Shown: positions 9,419 to 19,159, counted from the stretch's first letter. The stretch is DNA of 64,000 nucleotides from Candidatus Altimarinota bacterium (GCA_020631075.1 JAHDHX010000003.1:124001-188000), one strand, 5' to 3'. Numbers and translations are program-made. The notes: generated by a model from the sequence alone, not told the origin.

Positions 9419-10345
9419 TCAGTTCGCTCCCCTCTCCGCTTCTTTTTGTACTTCTGTCTTTATCTCTTCACTCATCTCCTGTTGCAGAGCCTCCAGCACG
9501 CTAGCCAACCATGCTTGACCACCGTTGGCTGTAGCAGCCTGCACCAGTTGGGTCACCTTACGACTGGTGATCAGTTGCTCGTCCCACGGGAGGGTGGTGT
9601 TTAGCATACCCCATTCGTGCAGGCGGGCGTCAGCGTAGCCAGTCTGCACCCGCGCCCGCGTCAGGGGGATGGTCCCTGCAGCGAGGTCGTTGACGACGTG
9701 GGCGAGCTCATTCGTGCAGTTGTGCAGCACGCTGTGGTACCACGCGCCTTCAGTGTGGACGGTGTTGGTCTGGGCGGCGAAGCCCTCCAGCACTGCCCGC
9801 GGGGTGAGCGAATTCAGGCGCAAGGGGTGGAGGCGCAGCTGGGCGGCTCGGTCATTGACTCGCAGGTCGAGCATATCAGCGGTGTCGGCCCACACATATG
9901 TCAGCTCATAGTTTCGCCACAGCCCTTGCCACGCGCTGTACTCCTCCCCCTGCTCTTTGCGGGCCTCGACCGACACGGTCACACTGCGCCCGTCACGCCA
10001 CACCCAGTGTAGCATCCCGTGGGCGAAGGCTGGCTGCCCGATAAATTCGTCCACCCCGAACCACATTGATTCGATTTCTCGGAGGTCGTAGGTTTCATCC
10101 TCCCAGACAAAGTCTGCACCGCGCAGCCCGCCTGAGCGGAGGTTTTTGACCCGCAAGGTGTCACCGTCTATGGCGACCTCGGCCAGCTGGGCGACGTCGT
10201 CCGCCCAAAGGCGGTCTGTGCGGGGCACGCGTCGCCCCACCACCACCAGCCACACCAGCAGCACCAGCAAGGTGGCGTATCCCGCCCGCCGCAGGGCGCG
10301 GCGCACGCCCCGCCAGACAACTTTGACGACTGGTGTGGGTGGCAT
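9419..10345 (-). CDS. DUF4105 / Lnb N-terminal periplasmic domain-like protein
   Basis: VTVSVEARKEQGEEYSAWQGLWRNYELTYVWADTADMLDLRVNDR...WYHSVLHNCTNELAHVVND matches the DUF4105 pattern (SVEARRE...GLFRQYEL...NCT). Likely start MPPTPVV at 10345; the track ORF extends to 10453. Confidence 0.65.
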   Translation of the reverse strand: MPPTPVVKVVWRGVRRALRRAGYATLLVLLVWLVVVGRRVPRTDRLWADDVAQLAEVAIDGDTLRVKNLRSGGLRGADFVWEDETYDLREIESMWFGVDEFIGQPAFAHGMLHWVWRDGRSVTVSVEARKEQGEEYSAWQGLWRNYELTYVWADTADMLDLRVNDRAAQLRLHPLRLNSLTPRAVLEGFAAQTNTVHTEGAWYHSVLHNCTNELAHVVNDLAAGTIPLTRARVQTGYADARLHEWGMLNTTLPWDEQLITSRKVTQLVQAATANGGQAWLASVLEALQQEMSEEIKTEVQKEAERGAN

Positions 10346-10416
10346 TGGGGTTTGGTGCTGATGATTGCCCCGAAAAAAATGGGGGAAATTACGCTTCAAT
10401 AAGGGTATAACAAAAT

Positions 10417-10443
10417 CGCCCCAGACGGAAAAGGTCTGGGGCG
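10417..10443 (-). terminator. Rho-independent terminator of the SLH-sortase gene
   Basis: CGCCCCAGAC-loop-GTCTGGGGCG followed (minus strand) by ATTTTGTTAT. Confidence 0.8.
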
Positions 10444-10476
10444 AAAATGTCACCTGAACAAGTAAGATTTAAGGGC

Positions 10477-13400
10477 TTAGAGCTCTGTCGCGTAGAGCAC
10501 GTGGCGATATTGCAGGTCGCGGTCACAGGTGAAGAGAATGGCGTCGGTGTCGGGGTCGCCGTCTCGCAGGGCGGTGATCTGGTTTTCGATCACCCGTTGG
10601 CGGCTGATGACCACGTAGTCACGTGTGACGCCGTTTTTAGTCAGGGTGAAGGTCTCGCCGACGTTGAACCCATCGACCATCGGCTGGAAAACTGCCCCAG
10701 CGGGGTTGGGGTCGCCGCCCCAGACAGACGAGTGGGCAAAGAAGATGTCGTTGTCGTGGACTGGGTCGTAGTAGTACCCCGCACCCAGGTCGGTGAGGTC
10801 AGTGAGCCAGACGCTGCTGTCAGACGGCAAGGTGCTGGCACCGATGAGGTTGCTGATGCCGACCTGTGGGGCGTCAAACCGTACGGTGTCGACGTAGCTG
10901 GACTCGCCACTGTCAGCCATGCGCATGGCGCGGCGGAGGACTTCAAACACTTCACCACGGGTGAGCTGTCGGCCGTAGTTGGGGCCGATCATCGCTGGGG
11001 GGAGGAGGTTGGCGTCGAGGAGGGCGTAGTAGTATTGGTCTTGCCACTGGGTGGTGGCGGTGCCCATCGGCAACGCGAAGGCGTTGGCGACGATCTTGCT
11101 GAGCTGGCCAAAGTTGACCGGTGCCCCTGGGCGGAAGAGACCGTCAGGAAAGCCACTGACTATGCCCTGGTCGGTGAGGTTACTGACGGGGAGGTCAAAC
11201 CAGTCGTCTGCGGTGACGTCGGGGTAGAACTGTGGCAGGCAGCCGACTTTGATGGTCATCTCGGCCGCGCGGACGACCATCTTGCTGACTTCGGCGCGGG
11301 TGACGGCGTAGTCGAGGCCCATCACGCCAGCGTTATCGTACCCTTCGGCGACGTTTTGGTAGTAGAGGTCAACCGCTGCCTGGTAGTAGGGGTGGTTGGC
11401 GGACGTGTCAGGGAAGATGGAGAAGGCTTGGTAACGCTCACGCAGCCAGTCGGGGGTGGCCCCAGTGCTGGGGATGATGTTGCTGTAGACGAGGTTGTCT
11501 GGGTTGCGGTCGTATTGCAAGAACTGACAGTCGGCCGCGGGTGCGTCGGGGACGTACTCTGGTGCGGTCGGTGTGTATCCCTCTGGCTCGGTCGGTGCTG
11601 GGGTGCCTGTGGAGGGACGGTATGACCCTGTGGAGCCCCCACCACCGCCACTGCTGCTGCCGCCAGAGGTGCTAGTGCCACCTGTGGTGGTGGTTGTGGT
11701 GACGGTCGAGCCTGAATTGGTCGTGGTGAGGCTCTGAATCGGATAGGTGTTAACGATGGTACACACCAGGGTGTCGCCCGCGTCAACTGCCTGATAGACA
11801 CCGTTGGTGTCGCAGTCGCCTGAGTAGGCGGCCGTGTAACCCGCGAGTTGGGTTTCACCCGCGGTGAAAGTGCGACCGTCGAGGTCGTCGGGGTTGGTGA
11901 CATCGTGGCAGAAGGTCGGGCCCGTGCCAGCGACACTGCTGACCACGGCTGCTGAAGCGGTGTCGGTGCTGGTGACACTGAGCGTGAAGTCGCTAGCGGT
12001 GTTTGGCCCGCCTGAGACTACCTTCTGGACACAGAACGTCGTGACTGGGTCGGGGTCTGGGGTGACGATGACGTAGTATTCGTTGGTGATGGTACAGGTG
12101 TAAGACTCACCCGCGGTGAGGTCAGTGAACTGGCCGGTGCTGTCACAGTCGCCTGAGTAAGTGGCGGCGTAGTTGGCCACGGCGAGCTCACCCGCGATGA
12201 CGGTCAGGTCGTCGGTGATGGTGATGGTTTCACAGAGCTGTTGGGTTTGCTCCTCGACGTAGTAGTCAGCGCCGTCGGTCAGGGTGAGAGTGAAGTCACT
12301 GGCTGTCAGTGGCCCGTCACCTGTGACGACCTTGGCGACACACACCTCTGCGGTGGTGAGCTCGGGGTCGACGACGGGGGCGGTGTAGGTGTTGGTGATG
12401 GTGCAGGTGTAGGCCTCACCCGCGGTAATGTCCGTCAGCTGGCCTGTGCTGTCACAGTCGCCTGAGTATGACACGGCGTAGTCAGCCGAGACAGGGGCTT
12501 CAGAAGCATAGAAAACGGTGTCTGTCGTCGGGGTGACTGTCTGGCAGAGCTGTTGGGTTTGCTCCTCGACGTAGTAGTCAGCGCCGTCGGTCAGACTGAG
12601 GGTAAATTCGTCTGCGGCCAGGGGGCTGGGGTCACCAGCGAGCACTTTCTCGACACAGATGGTGGCGGTGGTGGGCTCGGGGGCTTGGTAGGTGTTGGTG
12701 ATGACACAAGTCAGGGTTTCACCTGGGTTGGCACTGGGGTAAACCCCGTTGGCGTCACAGTCGCCGCTAAATTCGGCGGTGTAGTTGTCTTGAGGGATCT
12801 CACCCGCGATAAAGAACATATAGTCCTTGGTGATGGCGCGGTCGTCGCAGAGTTTTGGGCCGTATCCGTAGGTAGTCTGTCCGTAGTTTGACTTCACTGA
12901 CAGCTGGAAGTCAGCAGGTGTGAGTGGGCCGCCTTCGACCACTTTCACCACGCAGTACTCGGTGGTGTCGGGGTCTGGTTCGGGGGCTTGGTAGGTGTTG
13001 GTGATCGTACAGTTGTACTGCCCTGGGCCGTTAAGGGTGAGTACACCGTTGGCGTCACAGTCACCGCTGATCACGCCTTCGTACTCATCAGTTGAAATTT
13101 CACTAATGATGAAGTGATTAGGTGCTGTGGCCAGGTCGTATGTCTGACAAAATTCTGGGCCTTGGCCTGTCTTTGTGATTGGCAGGCCAGCCGCTTCAAT
13201 GATTTGCAGGGTAAAATCAGCGGCCGTCAAGGGGCCACCTTCGACCACTTTGGTCACACAGACCTCCGCCGTGGGGCGGACGATGACTGGTGGGTCATAC
13301 GTGTTGGTGATCGTACAAGTGTAGTGCCCTGGGGTCGGGGTGTCGAACACACCGTTGGCGTCACAGTCACCGCTGAAGGTTGCGTCGTAGCCATACACTG

Positions 13401-15573
13401 GCTGCTCACCTGCGGTGAAGGTAAACTGGCTCGGGTTTGACCCACGGATAGTGCGGCACAGTTGGTTGGTGGTTTCGGAGTAGTCCCAGCCTTGGCCGTT
13501 GGTGAGGGTCAACGTGAAGTCACTGTCCGTCATTGTTCCACCTTCGACGACTTTTTCGACACAGAGGGTCGTGGCGTAGTCAATGATGATCGGTGGGTCG
13601 TAGGTGTTGGTGATCGTACAGTTGTACTGCCCTGGGCCGTGGATGTTCACAGCGCCAGTCGCGTCACAGTCGCCGCTAAACTCGGCTTCGTAGTTATCTT
13701 GTTGCACTTCCCCTGCCATGACGGTCAGGTCGAGCCCTGTCAGGGTGTACTCACGACAAAACTCTGGACCACTGCCACTGGCGGGGCGGTAACCCTCTGG
13801 GCCTTGCGTCAGGGTGAAGTCAGAGGCTGCCAGCGGGCCACCTTCGACCACTTTGGTCACACAGACTTCCGCTGTGGGGCGGACGATGACTGGTGGGTCG
13901 TAGGTATTAGTAATGGTGCAGGTGTGCGTTTCGCCCACTGTCAGGTCGGTGAAGACCCCGCGGAGAGAGCAGTCGCCGCTAAACGTCGCGTCGTAGTTGG
14001 CGACGGGGGTTTCGGTGGCGAGGAAGGTCGCGTCAGGCAGGGTGTCACCCGTGAAGGTGTAGCACACGAGCGGGCCAGGGCCCTCGGTGACGAGCTGTCC
14101 GTCGCCTGTCTGCAGGCTGAGGACAAAATTCTCTGGCGAGAGCTTCCCGCCGACGACCTCTTTGGCAATGCAGAGCTTGGTCTGGGGCGCTGGGGGGGTG
14201 ACGATCGGTGTGTATTCGTTGTAGATGGTACAGGTGTATTTGCCTGGCTCGGAAATGGTGAGCGCACCACGCGCGTCACAGTCACCACTAAAGGTACCGC
14301 TGTAGTTGTCGGTGGCGACTTCGCCCGCGATGACCCGAATGGTGGCTGGGCTGAGGGTGTACTCTTGGCAGAGCTCTGGCCCAGGGCCACTGAGGGGCCG
14401 TGCCCCTGCCAGTCCTTGGGTCAAGGTGAAGTCAGACGCGGTCAGGGGGCCGCCTGGTTCGACGACTTTGCGGACACACACCTCAGCCGTGGCGGGTACG
14501 GGGGGCTCGATGACGGGTGGGGTGTAGGTGTTGGTGATGGTGCAGGTGTAGGTCCCCTCTTCGGTGATCTCTACGGTGCCGCTCGGGTCACAGTCACCGC
14601 TGAAAGTGGCGGTGTAGTGGTCGGCTATGGGTTGCTCACCCGCGACGACGGTCAGACCATTGCCGATGGTGTAGGTCTGGCAGTACTGTGGCCCAGGGGC
14701 CGACGTGCCGACATACCCGAGCTTGGTCAGGGTGAGGGTGACGTCGCTGGGGCTCAATGGGCCACCGTCAACGACTTTGTTAACGCAGACCTCCGCCGTG
14801 GGCAGGGGCTCGGGCGTGGGGTGAGTGAAATTAGTGATGGTGCAGTTGTATGAGCCACCAGTCACCAAGGGTGGGTAGTGACCTTCGGCGTCACAGTCAC
14901 CGCTGAAAGAAACGTCGTAGCCCATGGGGTCCTGCTCTGAGGCGGTCAGTTGCCGGCCGTCAACCACTGTGTCGTAGGTGTGGCAAATTTCGGGGCCGTA
15001 TCCTTTGGCTTCATTGTCGTCGGTGCCTGTCTGGGTGATGAAGAGCAGGAAGTCTTCGGGGGTGGCCTCACCGTTGACGACCACCTTGGTCAAACACACC
15101 TCTGTGGTGGGAGTGACTGTCGGGGGCTCAGCGCAGATGGCTTCGCAGGCGGGGTTTTGGTAGGTGGTGCCCTTGGTGAAGTCTTGCACGTAACCCGTGG
15201 AGCTCTGGGCGAAGCCGAAGCTGTCAGGGGACGCGGTGATGGTGAGCTGGCTGCCGACGAGTGAAGCGTCGTAACCCAGGGCGATCAAGTCGCTGACCAG
15301 CTGGCCAAGACCTGTCGTGGTCGAATAGGGGGCATTAGGCAGGGGGAGGGCCGTGCCGTCAGACAGGACAATCTGCTGCACACTGGGGGAGCAGAATGTC
15401 AAAGACAAGGAATAGTCGGCCACAGGGGTGGCGAGACACATCTCACAGCTGGGGGTGGTGGGGTCGTCATTGGCCGTGGCGGGAGCCCCAGCACCAAACC
15501 ACGCAAACGTGGTGACACCCAGTACGCCGAGAGCGGTGAGGCTCAAAAACGCGGAGCGAATGGAGGAAAACAT
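10477..15573 (-). CDS. Giant secreted repeat protein: signal peptide, 11 Cys-rich ~90-aa repeats, Ser/Thr/Gly linker, SLH domains, C-terminal sortase domain
   Basis: Repeats 'TAEVCVTKVVEGGPLTASDFTLT...C...AGE...YxATFSGDCDxxG...YxCTITNTY'. SLH-like stretches (FPDTSANHPYYQAAVDLYYQ...; FYPDVTADDWFDLPVSNLTDQGIVSGFPDGLFRPG). C-terminus DNDIFFAHSSVWGG...DAILFTCDRDLQYRHVLYATEL. Track ORF starts at 15606; signal peptide start MFSSIRSAFLS at 15573. Confidence 0.85.
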   Translation of the reverse strand: MFSSIRSAFLSLTALGVLGVTTFAWFGAGAPATANDDPTTPSCEMCLATPVADYSLSLTFCSPSVQQIVLSDGTALPLPNAPYSTTTGLGQLVSDLIALGYDASLVGSQLTITASPDSFGFAQSSTGYVQDFTKGTTYQNPACEAICAEPPTVTPTTEVCLTKVVVNGEATPEDFLLFITQTGTDDNEAKGYGPEICHTYDTVVDGRQLTASEQDPMGYDVSFSGDCDAEGHYPPLVTGGSYNCTITNFTHPTPEPLPTAEVCVNKVVDGGPLSPSDVTLTLTKLGYVGTSAPGPQYCQTYTIGNGLTVVAGEQPIADHYTATFSGDCDPSGTVEITEEGTYTCTITNTYTPPVIEPPVPATAEVCVRKVVEPGGPLTASDFTLTQGLAGARPLSGPGPELCQEYTLSPATIRVIAGEVATDNYSGTFSGDCDARGALTISEPGKYTCTIYNEYTPIVTPPAPQTKLCIAKEVVGGKLSPENFVLSLQTGDGQLVTEGPGPLVCYTFTGDTLPDATFLATETPVANYDATFSGDCSLRGVFTDLTVGETHTCTITNTYDPPVIVRPTAEVCVTKVVEGGPLAASDFTLTQGPEGYRPASGSGPEFCREYTLTGLDLTVMAGEVQQDNYEAEFSGDCDATGAVNIHGPGQYNCTITNTYDPPIIIDYATTLCVEKVVEGGTMTDSDFTLTLTNGQGWDYSETTNQLCRTIRGSNPSQFTFTAGEQPVYGYDATFSGDCDANGVFDTPTPGHYTCTITNTYDPPVIVRPTAEVCVTKVVEGGPLTAADFTLQIIEAAGLPITKTGQGPEFCQTYDLATAPNHFIISEISTDEYEGVISGDCDANGVLTLNGPGQYNCTITNTYQAPEPDPDTTEYCVVKVVEGGPLTPADFQLSVKSNYGQTTYGYGPKLCDDRAITKDYMFFIAGEIPQDNYTAEFSGDCDANGVYPSANPGETLTCVITNTYQAPEPTTATICVEKVLAGDPSPLAADEFTLSLTDGADYYVEEQTQQLCQTVTPTTDTVFYASEAPVSADYAVSYSGDCDSTGQLTDITAGEAYTCTITNTYTAPVVDPELTTAEVCVAKVVTGDGPLTASDFTLTLTDGADYYVEEQTQQLCETITITDDLTVIAGELAVANYAATYSGDCDSTGQFTDLTAGESYTCTITNEYYVIVTPDPDPVTTFCVQKVVSGGPNTASDFTLSVTSTDTASAAVVSSVAGTGPTFCHDVTNPDDLDGRTFTAGETQLAGYTAAYSGDCDTNGVYQAVDAGDTLVCTIVNTYPIQSLTTTNSGSTVTTTTTTGGTSTSGGSSSGGGGGSTGSYRPSTGTPAPTEPEGYTPTAPEYVPDAPAADCQFLQYDRNPDNLVYSNIIPSTGATPDWLRERYQAFSIFPDTSANHPYYQAAVDLYYQNVAEGYDNAGVMGLDYAVTRAEVSKMVVRAAEMTIKVGCLPQFYPDVTADDWFDLPVSNLTDQGIVSGFPDGLFRPGAPVNFGQLSKIVANAFALPMGTATTQWQDQYYYALLDANLLPPAMIGPNYGRQLTRGEVFEVLRRAMRMADSGESSYVDTVRFDAPQVGISNLIGASTLPSDSSVWLTDLTDLGAGYYYDPVHDNDIFFAHSSVWGGDPNPAGAVFQPMVDGFNVGETFTLTKNGVTRDYVVISRQRVIENQITALRDGDPDTDAILFTCDRDLQYRHVLYATEL
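11741..15105 (-). repeat. 11 tandem protein repeats within the SLH-sortase protein
   Basis: Eleven units each ending in C(T/V)I(T/V/Y)N and containing SGDC, counted by eye in the translation. Confidence 0.85.
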
Positions 15574-15735
15574 GAAGTAAAAATGAAGAGGAGAGAAAAC
15601 TGTCACCTATACCAACGGAGAAACAGTTCGAAATGTCACTAAATTATTATTTACAATTTGTCAAAATAAAATTAAAATACATATTGGAATAATTATTTGG
15701 GGTGACGGTCTGTCTGCCCTACACTCTGACTCGAT

Positions 15736-17274
15736 ATGGCTCTCTCAGATAAAGTACTCGATGCGACAATCATGGTCCTGTGTGGGGTGGTGGGGTACCA
15801 GGCCTATATGATCTATGCGGAGCGACTAGTGCCCACAACCCCAGTGGCAGCAGAGGCCGTGCAAACCGCGAGTGATGACCGCCAAGCCCAGGGGGACATT
15901 ACCCAGGCGGGGGTCGACGTGGCGGCAATGGGCGGCCCCGTGGAGGGAGGAAACGAGCCAGTGCGATTGGCTTTCGAGCGAGTGGAATTCGTGCCCCCGA
16001 CGGTGGAGCAGAGCCACGAAGGGATAGTCGGAGATGAGCCTGTCCTGCTGAGCTGTGAGACGGTCAACCCTGACCAGCTGGCCGAAATGGGCGACGAAGC
16101 GGCGCTGCTGCTGGCGGAGAGCTGCGGGGCGGGGATGGTGTATGAGGAGGGGTCAGAGGAGCAAGAAGAGAAAATAGATGAACAAGGTCAAGAGAGTGAA
16201 GAGGAAGAACAAAAAGAAGGAGACGAAAATTCTACGGCAGAGCGTACAGAAAGTGAAGAAACTGCAATAAGCGCAGAAACCTCAGCAGAGTCAGGAGGGG
16301 AAAAAGACGCTCAAAACGAGGCTGGCGATGAAGAGGCGGAAAAAGAGAATGAATCAACCGTGATAGAAGAAGAGGCCGACAGAAAGGAAGATGAGGATAA
16401 GAACAGTGACAGTGATGAAAGCGATGAGGAAGAGAGTGAAGAAGAAGAAGAAGAAGAAGAAGAAGAAGAAGAAGAAGAAGAAGAAGAACCACTGGCTCCT
16501 ACCAAGAAAATTCTGACGGAATACAAACAAGTGCGGGACTTCACGGTGCCGGAGGAGGTGCTGACGGAAATCCTCAACTGGAAGCACGTGCAGCGCACTG
16601 GTACGGTGACTCCGACCGTGCTCGACGACGTGAACCATTACGTCACTGACCCTGAGCTGATCAGACAAGGGATAGTGGAGCTGGTCGGGGTGGGGGTGAC
16701 AGACTTCGGGGGGTCAACCGCCAACCGCGTGCACAACATCCGCACCGTGGTGGACAAATTTGACGGGACGATCGTGCCGCCTGGGTACACATTTTCGTTT
16801 AATGAGATATTACAGTCCGTCCACCCGTCGCTGGGGTACCGCAAGGCAAAAGTCATCATCAGCGGGGAAACGAAGTATGGCCTCGGGGGGGGGATATGCC
16901 AGTACTCGACGACACTCTTCCGCAGTGTGTACAACGCAGGGTTACCCATCGCCCAGCGGCGCAACCACACCTACCCCGTGCACTACTATTCCCCCCAAGG
17001 CTTTGACGCGACGATTTATCTGGGGGTGCAGGATTTCCAGTTTACCAATGACTCGGAGTCGAGTGTGATGATCCAGACGGTGATACGCGGGACGAAGCTC
17101 GTGGTGCTGACTTACGGCGTGCGGGACCGTGAAACCACCCTGCGGGGGCCCAACATTCGCGGAAATATGTGGTCAGGGATGACGGCGACCTGGGCGCGAC
17201 GGGTAGACTACAAAGATGAGACGCGGGAGGCCGAAGAGGAAGTGCTGTATTCGCAGTATCGGCCGCCGCGGTAG
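15736..17274 (+). CDS. VanW family protein with a poly-Glu acidic linker
   Basis: VanW-like core: TDFGGSTANRVHNIRTVVDKFDGTIVPPGYTFSFNEIL...KYGLGGGICQYSTTLFRSVYNAGLPIAQRRNHTYPVHYYSPQGFDATIY. Confidence 0.85.
   Translation: MALSDKVLDATIMVLCGVVGYQAYMIYAERLVPTTPVAAEAVQTASDDRQAQGDITQAGVDVAAMGGPVEGGNEPVRLAFERVEFVPPTVEQSHEGIVGDEPVLLSCETVNPDQLAEMGDEAALLLAESCGAGMVYEEGSEEQEEKIDEQGQESEEEEQKEGDENSTAERTESEETAISAETSAESGGEKDAQNEAGDEEAEKENESTVIEEEADRKEDEDKNSDSDESDEEESEEEEEEEEEEEEEEEEEPLAPTKKILTEYKQVRDFTVPEEVLTEILNWKHVQRTGTVTPTVLDDVNHYVTDPELIRQGIVELVGVGVTDFGGSTANRVHNIRTVVDKFDGTIVPPGYTFSFNEILQSVHPSLGYRKAKVIISGETKYGLGGGICQYSTTLFRSVYNAGLPIAQRRNHTYPVHYYSPQGFDATIYLGVQDFQFTNDSESSVMIQTVIRGTKLVVLTYGVRDRETTLRGPNIRGNMWSGMTATWARRVDYKDETREAEEEVLYSQYRPPR
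16438..16488 (+). repeat. (GAA)17 trinucleotide microsatellite inside the VanW-family CDS
   Basis: Uninterrupted GAA run read directly; encodes poly-Glu. Confidence 0.95.
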
Positions 17275-17354
17275 GGCGGGGGCAAGGTGGTGCGCAGTGG
17301 AGGGGGGCTTGGTTTGGTGAGGCTTGATGAGGTCTGGCTGGTTTACTTGGTTTA

Positions 17355-17386
17355 TAAAAAATCCTCACCAGATTACAGTGAGGAGT
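17355..17386 (-). terminator. Terminator downstream of tRNA-Gln
   Basis: Minus strand: CCTCAC-loop-GTGAGG then ATTTTTT. Confidence 0.65.
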
Positions 17387-17399
17387 GGAAATTTGATGA

Positions 17400-17474
17400 T
17401 GGCTAGGGCGGAGGGATTCGAACCCCCGAATGGCGGAACCAAAATCCGCTGCCTTACCACTTGGCGACGCCCTA
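17400..17474 (-). tRNA. tRNA-Gln (anticodon UUG), CCA encoded
   Basis: Minus strand TAGGGCGTCGCCAAGTGGTAAGGCAGCGGATTTTGGTTCCGCCATTCGGGGGTTCGAATCCCTCCGCCCTAGCCA; acceptor TAGGGCG/CGCCCTA; anticodon loop TTTTGGT. Confidence 0.95.
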
Positions 17475-17626
17475 GCGAGAGTGGGTAGCCGAGTGATAGT
17501 AGAAATTTGCGGCTTGGCTGCAAATTTTTTGGCGGGTCTTTTTTGACGACGGGCCGCCCAGTGTGTAATTTCCCCTAAAAGACACTTCCTCGTCGCGCGC
17601 TCGTCGCTTTTTTCTTTTTTGTACTT

Positions 17627-19123
17627 TTGACACTCAGTTTAATCTTACAGCCCATGAGTAACCTCACCCCAGAGCTGGCCCTGACATTTGACGATGTACT
17701 CCTCGTGCCCCAATACAGCGAGATCTTGCCCAAGCAGACTAGCCTGCAGACACAATTCACTAAGAACATTACCCTGAATATGCCACTGGTGTCAGCCGCA
17801 ATGGACACGGTGACAGAGGGGCCGATGGCTATCATGATGGCGTTGCATGGGGGGATAGGGGTGATACACAAAAATTGCACCCCAGAGCAACAGGCCGAGA
17901 TGGTGCGTGAGGTGAAGCGGTTTGAGAATGGGTTTATCCGTGAGCCGCTGGTGCTGAGCCCTGAGCATACGATCGATGATGTGATACATATCCGTAACAC
18001 GCGGGGGTATAAGTCTATCCCCATCACGGAGGACGGCACGCTCAACACCCCAGTGGTGGGGCTAGTGACGCGGAATGATTACCTGGCGCGGCACGCGGAC
18101 GTGCCCGTGTGCGAACGCATGAACCCAATTGCGGACCTGCTGACGGCGCCTGAACCCATCACGCTGGATGAAGCGTATGCCATGCTGGGGGAGTCGCGCC
18201 ACAGTAAGTTGCTGGTGCTGCACGAGGACGGCCGCCTGAGTGCGCTGCTGACCCGCAAAGACATCGAAAAAAATGAGCAATACCCCAACGCCGCCAAAGA
18301 CAAGCACCAGCGGCTGCTGGTGGCGGCGGCCTGTGGCCCAGGGCCCACGCGGGCGGCGCGAGTCAAAGCGCTGGTCGAGGCGGGGGCTGACGTGCTGGTC
18401 GTCGACACGGCCCACGGGCACAGTGCGGGGGTGATCGACACAGTGCGGTACATCAAAGAGACGTACCCGCAGGTGGACGTGGTCGGGGGCAATATCGCCA
18501 CGGGGGAAGCAGCGGCGGCGCTGATAGAAGCGGGGGCCGATGGGGTGAAGGTGGGGATAGGGCCTGGGTCGATCTGTACGACGCGGATCATCGCTGGGGT
18601 GGGGGTGCCGCAGCTGTACGCCGTGATGGGTGTGGCTATGGTCGCCCGTGAGTACGGCGTGCCAGTGATCGCCGATGGGGGGATACGGTACTCGGGGGAC
18701 ATCGCTAAAGCTCTGGCCGCGGGGGCCAGCACGGCCATGATCGGCTCGCTGTTGGCGGGCACGACCGAAGCCCCAGGCGAGATGATTTACGCTGACGGTA
18801 AAACCTATAAATATTACCGCGGGATGGGGTCGATCGCGGCGATGAAAAAGGGGTCGAAGGATCGGTATTCACAGGGGAATGTGGCCAATGATAAACTGGT
18901 GCCAGAGGGGATCGAAGGAAAAATTCTCTTTAAGGGGGACGCTGCACCTGAAATCTTTCAGCTGTGTGGCGGGGTGCAGAGTGCGCTGGGGTACAACGGC
19001 TCAAAAGACATCCCGACGCTGTGGGATCGGTCGCACTTTGTGCGCATTACGGGGGCGGGGATGCGTGAAAGCCACCCACATGATATCTCTATCCTTAAGG
19101 AAGCGCCGAATTACCGTGGGTAG
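17627..19123 (+). CDS. guaB: IMP dehydrogenase with CBS domains
   Basis: [18 protein letters not shown]...[27 protein letters not shown]...[13 protein letters not shown]. Start may be the internal Met at 17654 (MSNLTPEL). Confidence 0.95.
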   Translation: MTLSLILQPMSNLTPELALTFDDVLLVPQYSEILPKQTSLQTQFTKNITLNMPLVSAAMDTVTEGPMAIMMALHGGIGVIHKNCTPEQQAEMVREVKRFENGFIREPLVLSPEHTIDDVIHIRNTRGYKSIPITEDGTLNTPVVGLVTRNDYLARHADVPVCERMNPIADLLTAPEPITLDEAYAMLGESRHSKLLVLHEDGRLSALLTRKDIEKNEQYPNAAKDKHQRLLVAAACGPGPTRAARVKALVEAGADVLVVDTAHGHSAGVIDTVRYIKETYPQVDVVGGNIATGEAAAALIEAGADGVKVGIGPGSICTTRIIAGVGVPQLYAVMGVAMVAREYGVPVIADGGIRYSGDIAKALAAGASTAMIGSLLAGTTEAPGEMIYADGKTYKYYRGMGSIAAMKKGSKDRYSQGNVANDKLVPEGIEGKILFKGDAAPEIFQLCGGVQSALGYNGSKDIPTLWDRSHFVRITGAGMRESHPHDISILKEAPNYRG

Positions 19124-19159
19124 AGCATAGGGAAGTAAGACAAGACGATAGACACTAAG

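Noticed and set aside
10447-11625. 392-aa plus-strand ORF
   Set aside because: Antisense to the SLH/sortase C-terminus; same GC-bias artefact.
13462-14853. 463-aa plus-strand ORF opposite the repeat protein
   Set aside because: Antisense to the clearly coding SLH-sortase gene; open because of high-GC biased third positions and repeat structure; Val/Gly-rich translation with no domain logic.
16232-16668. Minus-strand ORFs of poly-Leu/poly-Phe/poly-Ser
   Set aside because: Pure reverse-complement translations of the GAA/GAG-rich acidic tract.
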